64,000 nt of DNA from Monoglobus pectinilyticus (lineage in GTDB: Bacteria; Bacillota; Clostridia; Monoglobales; Monoglobaceae), in the NCBI RefSeq assembly GCF_002874775.1, contig NZ_CP020991.1, positions 2,146,451 to 2,210,450 of the forward strand, given 5' to 3'. Position numbers and translations under genes: made by a program. The notes under the pieces are model-generated. The model was not told the DNA's origin, searched no databases, and worked only from the letters and a program-made list of their open reading frames with translations. Each line of letters opens with the position of its first letter. Within the stretch, counting starts at the first letter, position 1. Below are positions 26,153 to 35,571 of this stretch, in pieces.

Positions 26153-29100
26153 TTATATCAGTTTGTCTATGCTTCCGAGATTATAAACGTTTGTAAATCC
26201 CATTTCTTTTGCCGTTTTCAGTGCCTTTTCAGCTCTTGAGCCGGCGCTGCAGTAGAAAATCAAAACTGTGTCTTTGCTGTAAGCCGAGAGACCTTCTTCA
26301 ATCGTGTCGACCGGAATATTTACTGAGCCTTCAACAGACTTTTCTGCAAATTCTTCTGCAGAACGTACGTCGACAAATATTCCGCCATTATATACGAGAG
26401 TCTCAGCTTCATCGGCTTCTATGGAATCTCCGCCTATGTCGCTCATGTTGATTTCCATATTTTTATTTCCGTCACTAACGTACATTATGCCGTTTTCTAT
26501 TCTCATCTCTTTAATATCTATGTCCGCAGCTTTTTTTAGCTTGTAGCACTTCATGCAATCAGTGAAAACTATAACTAATCCATCGTCGCATCCTGCATAA
26601 AGTCTGCCCTTATATTCAGCTAAATTGTTTATGGTGAACTTATCTCCATATTGAAAATCTATGTCAGATTCATAGAAAAAGTCAGTGCTGAGTTGCATGC
26701 GAATGCCGCCTGCAGCTATAGTAAATACTTTTGTTTCGCCGGTCACATCGTTTTTGGTAAGAACCACGTCAGTGTTTCCCCATTTTGTGAACTGTACAGG
26801 TCTGTCTTCACCGGCTGCTTCCGTATTGTTATTGTTGGTGTTAGAATCTTGTATGCTATTATCATTTAATTCGGTGTTTGTGTTCGAAGCCGAAGTTCCA
26901 TAATACTCAACAATTATTGCTGATACAAACTTATTGCTTCCGCTTCCGTAAGTATAAACCGGTGTGGATATATCGGTTATCTCAGCGCTGAAAGCTGTCT
27001 TTTTACCAGATACAGATCTTCCGGTTGCCAGTTTAACACCGTTTTGAACAATATATTGTTCGCGTCCTTCTCCGCCGTCAAATAAAACTGTTACTTTACA
27101 TGGAGCTTTAGGAGTGAAGTATAAACAGCGCTGAGTTTCGTGTCCCATACCGCCTTTCCAAGCTTTTGTAAAGGTATAGTCATAGGTTTTTTCATTTACA
27201 TCCGTATATGTGTATTTACAGCTGCTGGAGGAATTTTCAAGTGAACTGTATCCGCTTAAACCATTAACTGTTCCATAGGGCTCACCATCTGTTGAATTTG
27301 ATGGACTGGTTAATTTTGTATAGTCGTAATCCTTGCTGTCAAGTGAATAAACTACTATTTCGCTGTCAGCCGGCGTTTTATATGTTTTTTCTGTTTTTTG
27401 ACTGAGCGGTTTCATTTCATTCAAGCTGTTCCATATAAATAAGTTGACTTTATCGCCGTCTTTGGCTCCGGTAGAAATTTCATATTCACCTGAGCCGTTA
27501 ACTTCAGTTGTTAACATATTTTTGAGAGCGCCGTCAGGGCTGTAAAGCGCTGATATCATAGTAACCGGAGATGACAGTGTGCTGCCGCGGTAGCTCAGTG
27601 TCACTTTCATATTTCCGTTTGTTTTGTTTAATACTTTATCGATTACATATGGTTCATCGTCATTGTTTTCTATATAATTCATTCTAAAGTAGTCCAAATT
27701 GGTTCCGTTAGTCTGAATATAGACGGTTGCGCATCCGTATTTGTCAAGCTTTCCATTTAACAGAGCGTCATTCAGAACTCCGTGGTCAAGATTTAATTCT
27801 GCCTCGGACCATTTATTCCAGGCTCCTGTAGCTGGTACGGAAGCTGAGGCAATAAGGTTTTCTGAATTCTTATTTTTATCGAGACTTACGTATATTGTTC
27901 CGGCATTTTTGCCCGCATATCTCACTTTTAGACTGTTTAAATTAGAAAGTTTAATCGACTTGTATTCAATCCATGCATCTCCTGTGCTTCCGGCGTCAAG
28001 ACCGCCGCTGGTACCGGATTGTGCGTCTGTCAAATCTGCTCCGTTACCATTATCGGCATATTCGCCTTCAACTTGCATATTGATTTGAACCATTAGAAGG
28101 CCGCAGGTCATTGATTCAATATTGGCTGCTGTTATTTGAACTATTCCGTTTCCGTATACAGTAAGAACACCTGTCTCGCTGTTAATGTCGGCAACTTTTC
28201 GGATTGAGTTGTCAAATTTCTGTATCTGCCAAACAAGTTTTGAATTATCAATAGCATTGCCATCTTTATCGTAAGCTTGAAGCTGTATTCCTGTATATGG
28301 AGAAGCGTTCGTAACAGTTCCGGCTGCTCCGTCATACATTGGTATTCCGTCTTCGCGATAATCTATAACGCCTTTTTCTATATATTTTGGATTTTCTGAT
28401 ATAATGCTGTAGTCATTTTTTAGATTATCCATAGGTATTGAATTCAGGTCGTTGATTGCTTTAGCAAGTGTTGTGCTTAAATCATCTTTTGTTGTGACTG
28501 CATCTAAAGCGGAAACTGCGTTATTGTAAATATCGTCAATCTTTGCAAGATTCGATTCAGAATAAGCCTGTCTGGGAAGTTTATCATATGCTGTTTTGAG
28601 GTTTGCTTTCGCTGCAGCTATTTCTTCCATGCTAGGTCTAATTTTTAGTTCATTTACAACTGTGTATGAATCTGATTTTGTAATACCGTTTACAGTGACA
28701 GATGCGGTAATTGTTGCGATACCTTCTGTTACCCCTGATGTTACTATACCGTTAGCGTCTACTGCCGCGATGTTTGAATCTGAACTTTGATATATAACAT
28801 CTGCATTTTTAAGGTCTACCCATACTTCATCTGTCATTATAGCAGAAAGTTTTGAGTCGATTTTTGTTATCGATTCCAAACCTGTACCATCTTCGCGGAT
28901 TAGACCGTGTACGGTTATACCGTCCGGCATCGTTTTTACAGTTTTTAGAGTTGACTCAAGGGTTCCTGTAACGTTAAAGTTTTTTGTCAAAGCGTTGGCG
29001 TCAGAAGCATTTTTACCAATTATTGCGGTATATGTGCCATTAGGAACATATGTTTTTTGATCCTTTTCACTGAATAAGTTTAAGTCTTTAACATTTAATT

Positions 29101-32100
29101 TAAATTCAACAGTTTTGCTTTCACCGGGAGCTAACTCTATTTTTTCAAATCCTTTAAGCTGTTTAGCAGGTATAATTGAATCTGTTTGCGGATGTGAAAT
29201 ATACAGCTGAGCAACTTCTTTTCCTGATGTAGTTCCGGTATTTTTTATATCTGCGCTAAATGTTAAATTTCCGTTTGCATCTGCATTTTCGGAGGATATT
29301 TTCATATTTGAATATTCAAAATTTGTATAGCTGAGACCATAACCGAATGGATAAATTGGGACGCCGGTATAATATTGATATGTATGGCCCGGATTTTTTC
29401 CGTCACTTTGGATATTGTAGTCTGTATAGTATCCTTCAATGCCGTCAATAGTCTTTTTGGATGAGTTTGCAAGTTCCATTTTTGAAATATCGGCATTTTT
29501 ATACCAGGTTGATGAAAGTCTTCCTGACGGATTAATCTGTCCGGTCAATAATTTTCCTAATGCTGTACCTTGCGTTTGTCCATTGTAGCAGGTCCAAAGA
29601 ATTGCTTTACATTTATTCATGAATGGTTCCACATTCATTTGACCTACTGTCTGCATTACAACAACAGTCTTTTCAGGATAAGCTTCTGCGATTTGCTGAA
29701 CATGAGCCTCGTGAGATGGAAGATTAATATCATTTCTGTCTTTGGATTCAGAAGAATCCGCGTCTCCAAAACCTTCCTGCTTAGGTATAGTTCCGGCGTA
29801 TGCGATAATTACATCTGCAGCGTCAAGTTCATTTTTATATGTTTCAACTGAGAATGGAGCTATTGCCGGGCTTGCGGTAATATACATATCTGCAACATCA
29901 CTATAGCCGCCGTCTTCGCCTGTGTATGCAGCTTCACAAGAAATATATGTGTTAAGGTCAGCTGTAGCTTGTGATGAAACCGATGCTACGGTAGGTCCGC
30001 CTTGACCGTATGATATATTAAATGAGCCGCCCATCTGTGTGCCTGTTGCCATTTCAATTTTAACAGAAGCAACATCTTTAAAGTCCACACTTGGGATATA
30101 GGCTGAAGCTTTTGGCGTCATATTTACAAATTGTCCGTTTGACAGTGTCATTCCACTAACATTTTTGGCTTTTGAGATATCTACATTTCTTGTTTTTCCA
30201 TTCTTTAATACAAGAGTGATGCTCTTTACATTAAAGAGTTTTTCATTTTCTGAAACTGCACCAAGATGTTCAACCTCTGTATCTTTATTTACGTTTTTAA
30301 ATTCCTGAGTGATACCTTCTATCGGAGTAACTGTATCAGTAGGAGTTCCTGAATAATCACCAAGAACAAGTTTGTTTGCTAAGTTTCCCACAACAGCTAC
30401 CTTGGAGGCTGTATTTTTAACAGGGAGAAAATCATTATCATTTTTAAGCAGAACCCATGACTGCTCAGCCGCTTTTTCAGCTATGTCAACATGTTCCTGT
30501 TTCTCCAGTTCGTCTTTTGTAATATCTGAGTATCTTGAGCCTTGGTCAAATTCACCTGTTCTAAATCTCTGCAAGAAAAGATGATATACAACTGTCTCAA
30601 GGTATTCTTCACTCATATATCCTTTTTCAACAGCTTCAACACCGTTAGTAGTAGCAGCACATCCTCCGCCTAAATAACATTCTATATCCATACCTGAGAG
30701 AAATGGCTGTGCAATGGCTTCTGCGTTAGAAACATTGCTTGAACCAAGCATACCTTGCTTATAGGCCGTATTTTTAATCATATCTTCACCGGCTCCGCAG
30801 TCGCTTGTTACATATCCGTCAAAGCCCCAATTTCTTCTTAAAAGGTCAGTTAAGAGATATGGATTTGCAGATGATGGTTTATAGTTATATAAAAGCTTTC
30901 CATTTCTATATATTGTTGTAGCGTTATATGACGACATTACTGAAGCAGGCATTGCTTCTTCAGCTATATTTTGGAATACTTTTGTGTAGTAATTTCTAAA
31001 ATTATATTCAGTCATTACTGATGAGCCGCCGCGGCGGTTCTTTTCGTTATTGTTTGCTGCAAAGTGTTTTAATGTTGAGATGGTTTTTAAATATTTTTCG
31101 TCATCTCCCTGCATTCCGTTAACAAATTGTATTCCCAGCTGACCTGTAAGGTAGGGGTCTTCACCGTAAGATTCTTCATTTCTGCCCCATCGTGGATCCC
31201 TTGCCATATTTACGGTTGGACTCCAATATGATAAGTCAGTATTCGGATTTTTGGCTCGTGCTTCTGTTGAAGTAGCATCGGCTACTTGAAATACCAAATC
31301 ACGGTTCCATGTATTTGACATAGAAAGAGGTGAAGGAAAGCTGGTTGCTTTGCCTTGTCTTGCTACTCCGTGCAGAGCTTCTCTCCAATAATTATATGAA
31401 GATACACCGAGGCGCGGAATTTCAGATGCTTTGTATCCAATCTGTGAAACTTTTTCTTGAAGGGTCATTCTTGAAACTAAGTCAGCCGCGCGTTCTTCAA
31501 ATGTGTAATTTGTATCAAGGTAGATTGGTGTTTCCTGATTTGGGTCAGTTGTCGGGGCCGGTGTTGCAGTTGGCAAGTTCGGGTCAGTTGTAGGCTTTGG
31601 CGTGGCGGTTGCCGCTTGACTGTTATATAGTTTTACATATATATAGTTTCCGCAGTATGTATTTGCACCTTCGCCAGTAATGTTAAGAGTGATAAGACCT
31701 TCAGCATCGGTTGTAGTCAAAGTTTGAGTAAATACATTAAAAGTCTCCCAGCCGCTGGTGTTAATATTGCTTATAGAAGCAATTTCTGTATCTCCGGCTT
31801 TTACAACAACTGCAGCGTTTTTCTCGCTGGCAACGTATAAGTCAAGTTTGTCGTATCCGGAATTTTTCAAGTTTACACTTGGCAATGTGAGAATCGCAAT
31901 ACTGTCGTCATTGGTTCTGAGATTATCCGGTCTTAAAATTCCGCCGTGTTCTGAGTCGGTAACAATATCACCCCTGTTGCCTTTAACGGTGATAGAATCT
32001 TGTCCAAAATTGAGCATTACCGAACCGTCAGAATTTTGGGTTACCGTTCCATAGTCAATGGCAGCTGTACTTACCTGGTTGTTTTCTGTGTTTGTATTAT

Positions 32101-32191
32101 CTTCAATGCTGACTGCAGAAGCCGATATCGCTACGCATGACAATGCCATTGCCAATGTCAGTATTAAAGCAATACATCTTTTCATTTTCAT
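26153..32191 (-). CDS. Secreted giant GH3 glycoside hydrolase with accessory modules and a C-terminal rhodanese domain
   Basis: This 2012-residue protein is the largest in the window. In order it has a signal peptide (1-26), a CBM-like beta domain (about 45-192) and a Thr/Pro linker (194-222). The GH3 barrel and C-terminal domain run from about 230 to 960, with KHF at 375-377 and nucleophile D464 in TSDCG. A fibronectin-III-like domain (about 965-1075), a Big-2-like domain (about 1100-1180), a helical segment (1185-1255) and a CBM6-like domain (about 1375-1508) follow. Residues 1528-1598 are the same module as in the pectin methylesterase. After a further beta domain (1610-1765), a linker and a beta-rich domain (1798-1915), the protein ends in a rhodanese domain (about 1930-2012) with C1981 in FYCSAGSR. 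It should cleave beta-glycosides of plant cell walls outside the cell; the sugar is unknown. No sortase or SLH anchor is visible. Confidence 0.9.
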   Translation of the reverse strand: MKMKRCIALILTLAMALSCVAISASAVSIEDNTNTENNQVSTAAIDYGTVTQNSDGSVMLNFGQDSITVKGNRGDIVTDSEHGGILRPDNLRTNDDSIAILTLPSVNLKNSGYDKLDLYVASEKNAAVVVKAGDTEIASISNINTSGWETFNVFTQTLTTTDAEGLITLNITGEGANTYCGNYIYVKLYNSQAATATPKPTTDPNLPTATPAPTTDPNQETPIYLDTNYTFEERAADLVSRMTLQEKVSQIGYKASEIPRLGVSSYNYWREALHGVARQGKATSFPSPLSMSNTWNRDLVFQVADATSTEARAKNPNTDLSYWSPTVNMARDPRWGRNEESYGEDPYLTGQLGIQFVNGMQGDDEKYLKTISTLKHFAANNNEKNRRGGSSVMTEYNFRNYYTKVFQNIAEEAMPASVMSSYNATTIYRNGKLLYNYKPSSANPYLLTDLLRRNWGFDGYVTSDCGAGEDMIKNTAYKQGMLGSSNVSNAEAIAQPFLSGMDIECYLGGGCAATTNGVEAVEKGYMSEEYLETVVYHLFLQRFRTGEFDQGSRYSDITKDELEKQEHVDIAEKAAEQSWVLLKNDNDFLPVKNTASKVAVVGNLANKLVLGDYSGTPTDTVTPIEGITQEFKNVNKDTEVEHLGAVSENEKLFNVKSITLVLKNGKTRNVDISKAKNVSGMTLSNGQFVNMTPKASAYIPSVDFKDVASVKIEMATGTQMGGSFNISYGQGGPTVASVSSQATADLNTYISCEAAYTGEDGGYSDVADMYITASPAIAPFSVETYKNELDAADVIIAYAGTIPKQEGFGDADSSESKDRNDINLPSHEAHVQQIAEAYPEKTVVVMQTVGQMNVEPFMNKCKAILWTCYNGQTQGTALGKLLTGQINPSGRLSSTWYKNADISKMELANSSKKTIDGIEGYYTDYNIQSDGKNPGHTYQYYTGVPIYPFGYGLSYTNFEYSNMKISSENADANGNLTFSADIKNTGTTSGKEVAQLYISHPQTDSIIPAKQLKGFEKIELAPGESKTVEFKLNVKDLNLFSEKDQKTYVPNGTYTAIIGKNASDANALTKNFNVTGTLESTLKTVKTMPDGITVHGLIREDGTGLESITKIDSKLSAIMTDEVWVDLKNADVIYQSSDSNIAAVDANGIVTSGVTEGIATITASVTVNGITKSDSYTVVNELKIRPSMEEIAAAKANLKTAYDKLPRQAYSESNLAKIDDIYNNAVSALDAVTTKDDLSTTLAKAINDLNSIPMDNLKNDYSIISENPKYIEKGVIDYREDGIPMYDGAAGTVTNASPYTGIQLQAYDKDGNAIDNSKLVWQIQKFDNSIRKVADINSETGVLTVYGNGIVQITAANIESMTCGLLMVQINMQVEGEYADNGNGADLTDAQSGTSGGLDAGSTGDAWIEYKSIKLSNLNSLKVRYAGKNAGTIYVSLDKNKNSENLIASASVPATGAWNKWSEAELNLDHGVLNDALLNGKLDKYGCATVYIQTNGTNLDYFRMNYIENNDDEPYVIDKVLNKTNGNMKVTLSYRGSTLSSPVTMISALYSPDGALKNMLTTEVNGSGEYEISTGAKDGDKVNLFIWNSLNEMKPLSQKTEKTYKTPADSEIVVYSLDSKDYDYTKLTSPSNSTDGEPYGTVNGLSGYSSLENSSSSCKYTYTDVNEKTYDYTFTKAWKGGMGHETQRCLYFTPKAPCKVTVLFDGGEGREQYIVQNGVKLATGRSVSGKKTAFSAEITDISTPVYTYGSGSNKFVSAIIVEYYGTSASNTNTELNDNSIQDSNTNNNNTEAAGEDRPVQFTKWGNTDVVLTKNDVTGETKVFTIAAGGIRMQLSTDFFYESDIDFQYGDKFTINNLAEYKGRLYAGCDDGLVIVFTDCMKCYKLKKAADIDIKEMRIENGIMYVSDGNKNMEINMSDIGGDSIEADEAETLVYNGGIFVDVRSAEEFAEKSVEGSVNIPVDTIEEGLSAYSKDTVLIFYCSAGSRAEKALKTAKEMGFTNVYNLGSIDKLI

Positions 32192-32800
32192 AAAAATACC
32201 TCCTGTTTTTTTATTTTTATTTTATATTTTATACTTGTATTTTAACATCAATCACTGTATAATAACAGTCAAACAAATTATAGTTTTAGTCAATTATTGC
32301 TATGTAATGAGTATTTTTGGGCAGGCTTGAAAATGGTTCCATTTTATAAATTTTAAACGTTCTAAATAACTATAAAGCACCTTGAGCGTAAGTTAAGTTT
32401 TTATCAGCATTTGCACGAACATATTAATATAATATATATTTTTAATAAGGGTCAGCACATTAATATAGATACAAAAGATTATGTTTAAGCGCCAGTGAGT
32501 CTGCTATAATCTTCTCTGACACAGTTTATAAATATTATCGTTTGTTCAGTTTTCCCTTCAGACACTTTTAACAGAGCTTTTAAAAGTGTCTATAATATGT
32601 CTCTATGATAATATAAGGGAAGTAGAGGAGAACTTTATAAATATAATGATCAAAATTAATGTTTTTTAATGCGGATTAAGCTGCATAATGTTTGGAGCAA
32701 GTTGTGATATTTTAAATTGTTTCTAAATAAAATTATAAATAAAAGATAATTTTAAAATTAAAAGTGTTTATAGCAAACAGTTTTATAAGGCAGGATAATA
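32192..32800. other. Long intergenic region upstream of the GH3 gene, with an inverted repeat
   Basis: About 600 bp hold no supported gene. The GH3 gene's AGGAGG lies just upstream of its start. An 11-bp perfect inverted repeat, AGACACTTTTA (32560-32570) and TAAAAGTGTCT (32581-32591), has a 10-bp gap and a TATAAT overlapping its right end at 32591-32596. There is no T-run, so it looks more like an operator than a terminator. A seven-codon frame after AGAGGAG near 32648 is too short to call. Confidence 0.45.
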
Positions 32801-32850
32801 GAAAAAACAGCTCTTAAATTTAAGCCGTTTTGGCAAAATTAAGAACTGTT
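32801..32850 (-). terminator. Terminator of the PdaA-like gene
   Basis: On the minus strand AACAGTTCTTAATTTT pairs imperfectly with AAATTTAAGAGCTGTT around a GCC/GGC-containing apex, then runs into TTTTTTC. Confidence 0.7.
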
Positions 32851-32931
32851 CATATATGTTTTGATTCAATTTATTGTTTGATAACTATTTTTCTGCAGTT
32901 TATTTTTTAACATAAATATTGTTTGCTTAAC

Positions 32932-34197
32932 TTATACCCAAATTTCATCTAAGCTTCCGAATGTGTAACCTTCGGATAAGATATATTGAATAAGACGATC
33001 GAGAACGTTTGCGTTATCAGATGAACATGCGTGAAGCAGCATTACTGCGCCGTCATGAAGATATGGCGCTATTTGCGTGAATGCTGTATCAGCTCCTTTT
33101 TGATTTGCAGTATCCCAATCTGAGTATGCAAAACTCCAGAAAACTGTTTTATATCCCATATCATCCGCAAGCTGAAGAGTACGGCTGCTGTAGCTTCCTT
33201 CAGGAGGTCTAATATAATTCATATTAACTCCAAACATTTCAGCAAATCTATTGGATAACTCTGAAATTTGATAAGCTGCGGATTCGGGAGAGACTGTCGG
33301 AAGGATAGGATGTTTAAAAGTGTGATTTCCTACTGTATAACCATAGTCCAGCATTCTTTCAACTAACTCAGGGCTTTCTTTTAGATAATCGCCTGTAATA
33401 AAGAATGCTGCGGGTATATTATATTTGTTTAAGACGTCAATAATTTGATTTGTGTATCCTTCCTCATAACCTTCGTCAAACGTCAAATAAATTTTTTTAG
33501 GTCTTGCGGTGTCTCTAAATATTACCTTATGATTTGAGATTAAAGAAACCACGCTGCTGTCTATCTCAGAATAGCCGGGCGCTTTTCTAAACCACCAATC
33601 GTTTCTGGTGTTATCTATATTGTAATACGATGAATAATCGGATATAATAGGTTTTGGTTCGGGAGAGGCTTTTGCCAGCGGCTCATAATCAGTTGAAGAA
33701 AACGCGTTTATCCAAGCTTTCATAGCCTTAAGCTCAGGAACCCAATAGACTTCGCCAACTTCATTAAGTTCTTCCAGACGTATGTAAGAGGAGCCGCATG
33801 CGTTATATACATCAATGCTTTTTCCGTTAAAAATCAGCCTAGTGTCATTCAATGTGTAACGTGAATATTGTATGCCGGTTTTTTGGGCCGGGAGCATAAC
33901 GTTATCTATGCCGCTAATCTGAGTTTGATTATTTTCTGAAGTTTTTAAATCAAGATTAGCAGTGCGCGTTTCTTCATCCCAGCTCACGTCGAAACCATAG
34001 TGTTCCAAATCGCGGACTTTAACAACAATATATCCGGTGTCAGAAGCATATGCAGGTATAGGATAGTGGTTGATATATGCTGAAATATCGGTATATAATA
34101 AACGTCCGGTTACTGAATCAGCAGATACTGGGAAAGTATATACTGATGATGTAATGAATATCATAAAAGAAACTAAGAGCATACTGATTTTTTTCAT
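32932..34197 (-). CDS. PdaA-like polysaccharide (N-acetylmuramic acid) deacetylase
   Basis: AGGTGG at 34203-34208 supports ATG 34197 as the start, giving 421 residues. A signal peptide is followed by a copper-amine-oxidase-like N-terminal domain (about 35-85, VVKVRDLEHYGFDVSWDEETR), then a NodB deacetylase domain (about 235-421). Metal motifs are TFDEGYEEGYT (D241 and E242, where many NodB enzymes have DD), NHTFKHP (H292 and H296) and RPPEGSYS near residue 330; LLHACSS gives the catalytic histidine. The TFDxGYExGYT form is typical of PdaA, which makes muramic-delta-lactam in spore cortex. With spoIIR and the Spo0E-like gene in the window, a cortex role is likely, though a vegetative peptidoglycan deacetylase is possible. 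Confidence 0.85.
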   Translation of the reverse strand: MKKISMLLVSFMIFITSSVYTFPVSADSVTGRLLYTDISAYINHYPIPAYASDTGYIVVKVRDLEHYGFDVSWDEETRTANLDLKTSENNQTQISGIDNVMLPAQKTGIQYSRYTLNDTRLIFNGKSIDVYNACGSSYIRLEELNEVGEVYWVPELKAMKAWINAFSSTDYEPLAKASPEPKPIISDYSSYYNIDNTRNDWWFRKAPGYSEIDSSVVSLISNHKVIFRDTARPKKIYLTFDEGYEEGYTNQIIDVLNKYNIPAAFFITGDYLKESPELVERMLDYGYTVGNHTFKHPILPTVSPESAAYQISELSNRFAEMFGVNMNYIRPPEGSYSSRTLQLADDMGYKTVFWSFAYSDWDTANQKGADTAFTQIAPYLHDGAVMLLHACSSDNANVLDRLIQYILSEGYTFGSLDEIWV

Positions 34198-34326
34198 AAG
34201 TACCACCTTTTATATAATGTTTAATATGTTTCCGCATAAAAAATGCGGGTTGTGTTTAAAATTTAATGATGTAAAAATATTTGCAGTTATAAAAATATTT
34301 TTATCTATACGAAGACTTCTGCTAAC

Positions 34327-35052
34327 TTATTTTTTGCATTTTACAAGCAGCATCATTGGTCTTCTAAGCTCGTCCGACATTCCGGGAATATCCATCATTT
34401 CAGGCGGCGGAACCGCTTCCTGAACCGCCTCGAGCTGAAATCCTGTTTTTATTAAACCCATTAATATTTGGGTCAGAGTATGATGCTGTTTAGCTACTTC
34501 TTTACCTAAGAAGTTGGTTTGCCGCTCTCCTGTATAAAAATAATTGTCTATTGGCCAGTATTGAATACTGCCGTCAGAGCCATAAATCCATTCCTGATTT
34601 ACGCTTCCGGTGAAAATCGGGTGCTCGATATTAAATATAAAAGTTCCGCCGGGTTTTAATGTTCTGTATACTTTTTTGTAAATCTCATCAAGGTCATTTA
34701 TATAATGCAGAACGAGATTTGAAACTACGCAGTCAAATGTGTTTTTCGGATAAGAGAAGTTATCCAAGCCGCATACTTCATACTTGATTTTAGGGTCGTT
34801 ATTTTTCTTTTTTGCTTCCCGTATCATGTTTTCGCTTAAATCAATACCCAAGATTTGTTTGGCTCCGTTTTCTGCCGCGTATTTGCAGTGCCAGCCATAA
34901 CCACAGCCTAAGTCAAGAATAGTTTTGTTTTTCATGTCCGGAAATAATTCTTTTAACTGGTGCCATTCGCCTGCTCCGCCAAGACCTTTCCGACTTCGAG
35001 GCATTTTTGAATATTCTTTAAAAAAATCTTTGTTGTCATAAATATTATTCAT
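34327..35052 (-). CDS. Class I SAM-dependent methyltransferase
   Basis: The 241-residue protein has the Rossmann methyltransferase motif I LDLGCGYGWHCKYAAENGA (about 42-60), the acidic motif II residue in LGIDLSENMI, and a motif IV-like FDCVVSNLVLHYI. Similar proteins are annotated as Methyltransf_11 or ubiquinone/menaquinone-like methylases of unknown substrate. It stands alone between a deacetylase and a membrane protein of the same strand, so context gives no substrate. Confidence 0.85.
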   Translation of the reverse strand: MNNIYDNKDFFKEYSKMPRSRKGLGGAGEWHQLKELFPDMKNKTILDLGCGYGWHCKYAAENGAKQILGIDLSENMIREAKKKNNDPKIKYEVCGLDNFSYPKNTFDCVVSNLVLHYINDLDEIYKKVYRTLKPGGTFIFNIEHPIFTGSVNQEWIYGSDGSIQYWPIDNYFYTGERQTNFLGKEVAKQHHTLTQILMGLIKTGFQLEAVQEAVPPPEMMDIPGMSDELRRPMMLLVKCKK

Positions 35053-35571
35053 TTTGTCTTTCCTTTTTTCAATCGGAGATTAAATATATCTCTTATTATA
35101 GTTTTTTAAGTTTTTTAGTGAAAAAATAACTCCGTTTGATTATTTAAATCTTGCACTGATATGAAACAGTCTGATAGTCTCGCTGCTAAGTTCACAATCA
35201 CTGGTAAAACCATAACAGCCTTTATAGCCCATTGCTCACATTCGTGCAGTAGTTTTTTGAGTATCCTTTAGCACGGAAAATTTCTTTGTATAAAAATTCA
35301 TTCAAGATACCCAATCGGGCAAATTTCAGTTCCTTCAAAATAATCATATCATAATTGGCATTGGACAAATCCAACATGCACCTATTTTTCAAAAATGAGA
35401 AAGAAAACAGAGTTTTTGGGGAGAGATAATCTCTGAAAATTCAGTTTTCAAAGATTTTATTATATGATTATCTAAAAGCATTGCGGTCAAATTTGCCTGT
35501 ATATCCAGGCAGATAGAGTTGCATTTCTAATCATTTTGAAAAGTCACCTTTCAAACGCTTTAAGTGATATG
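35053..35571. other. Intergenic region with possible decayed coding DNA
   Basis: About 520 bp contain no gene I can name. On the minus strand, a 51-codon frame from ATG 35377 to TAA 35222 reads with good coding character (for example ILKELKFARLGILNEFLYKE). A second minus-strand frame just downstream continues with CYGFTSDCELSSETIRLF and ends near 35146. Together they look like a frameshifted, truncated gene. The ribosome binding site (AGGTG) is weak and I do not recognise the product. Confidence 0.35.
35222..35377 (-). pseudogene. Possible remnant of an unidentified small gene
   Basis: The 51-residue frame starts MLDLSNANYDMIIL and ends YCTNVSNGL. The protein-like sequence resumes in another frame directly after the stop, which suggests a frameshifted remnant. 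The family is not recognised; it may be noise. Confidence 0.25.

Noticed and set aside
26153-32191. Antisense open frames within the GH3 gene (for example 27741-28088 and 31758-32054)
   Set aside because: They are opposite-strand shadows of a long coding frame, lack ribosome binding sites and give no recognisable proteins.
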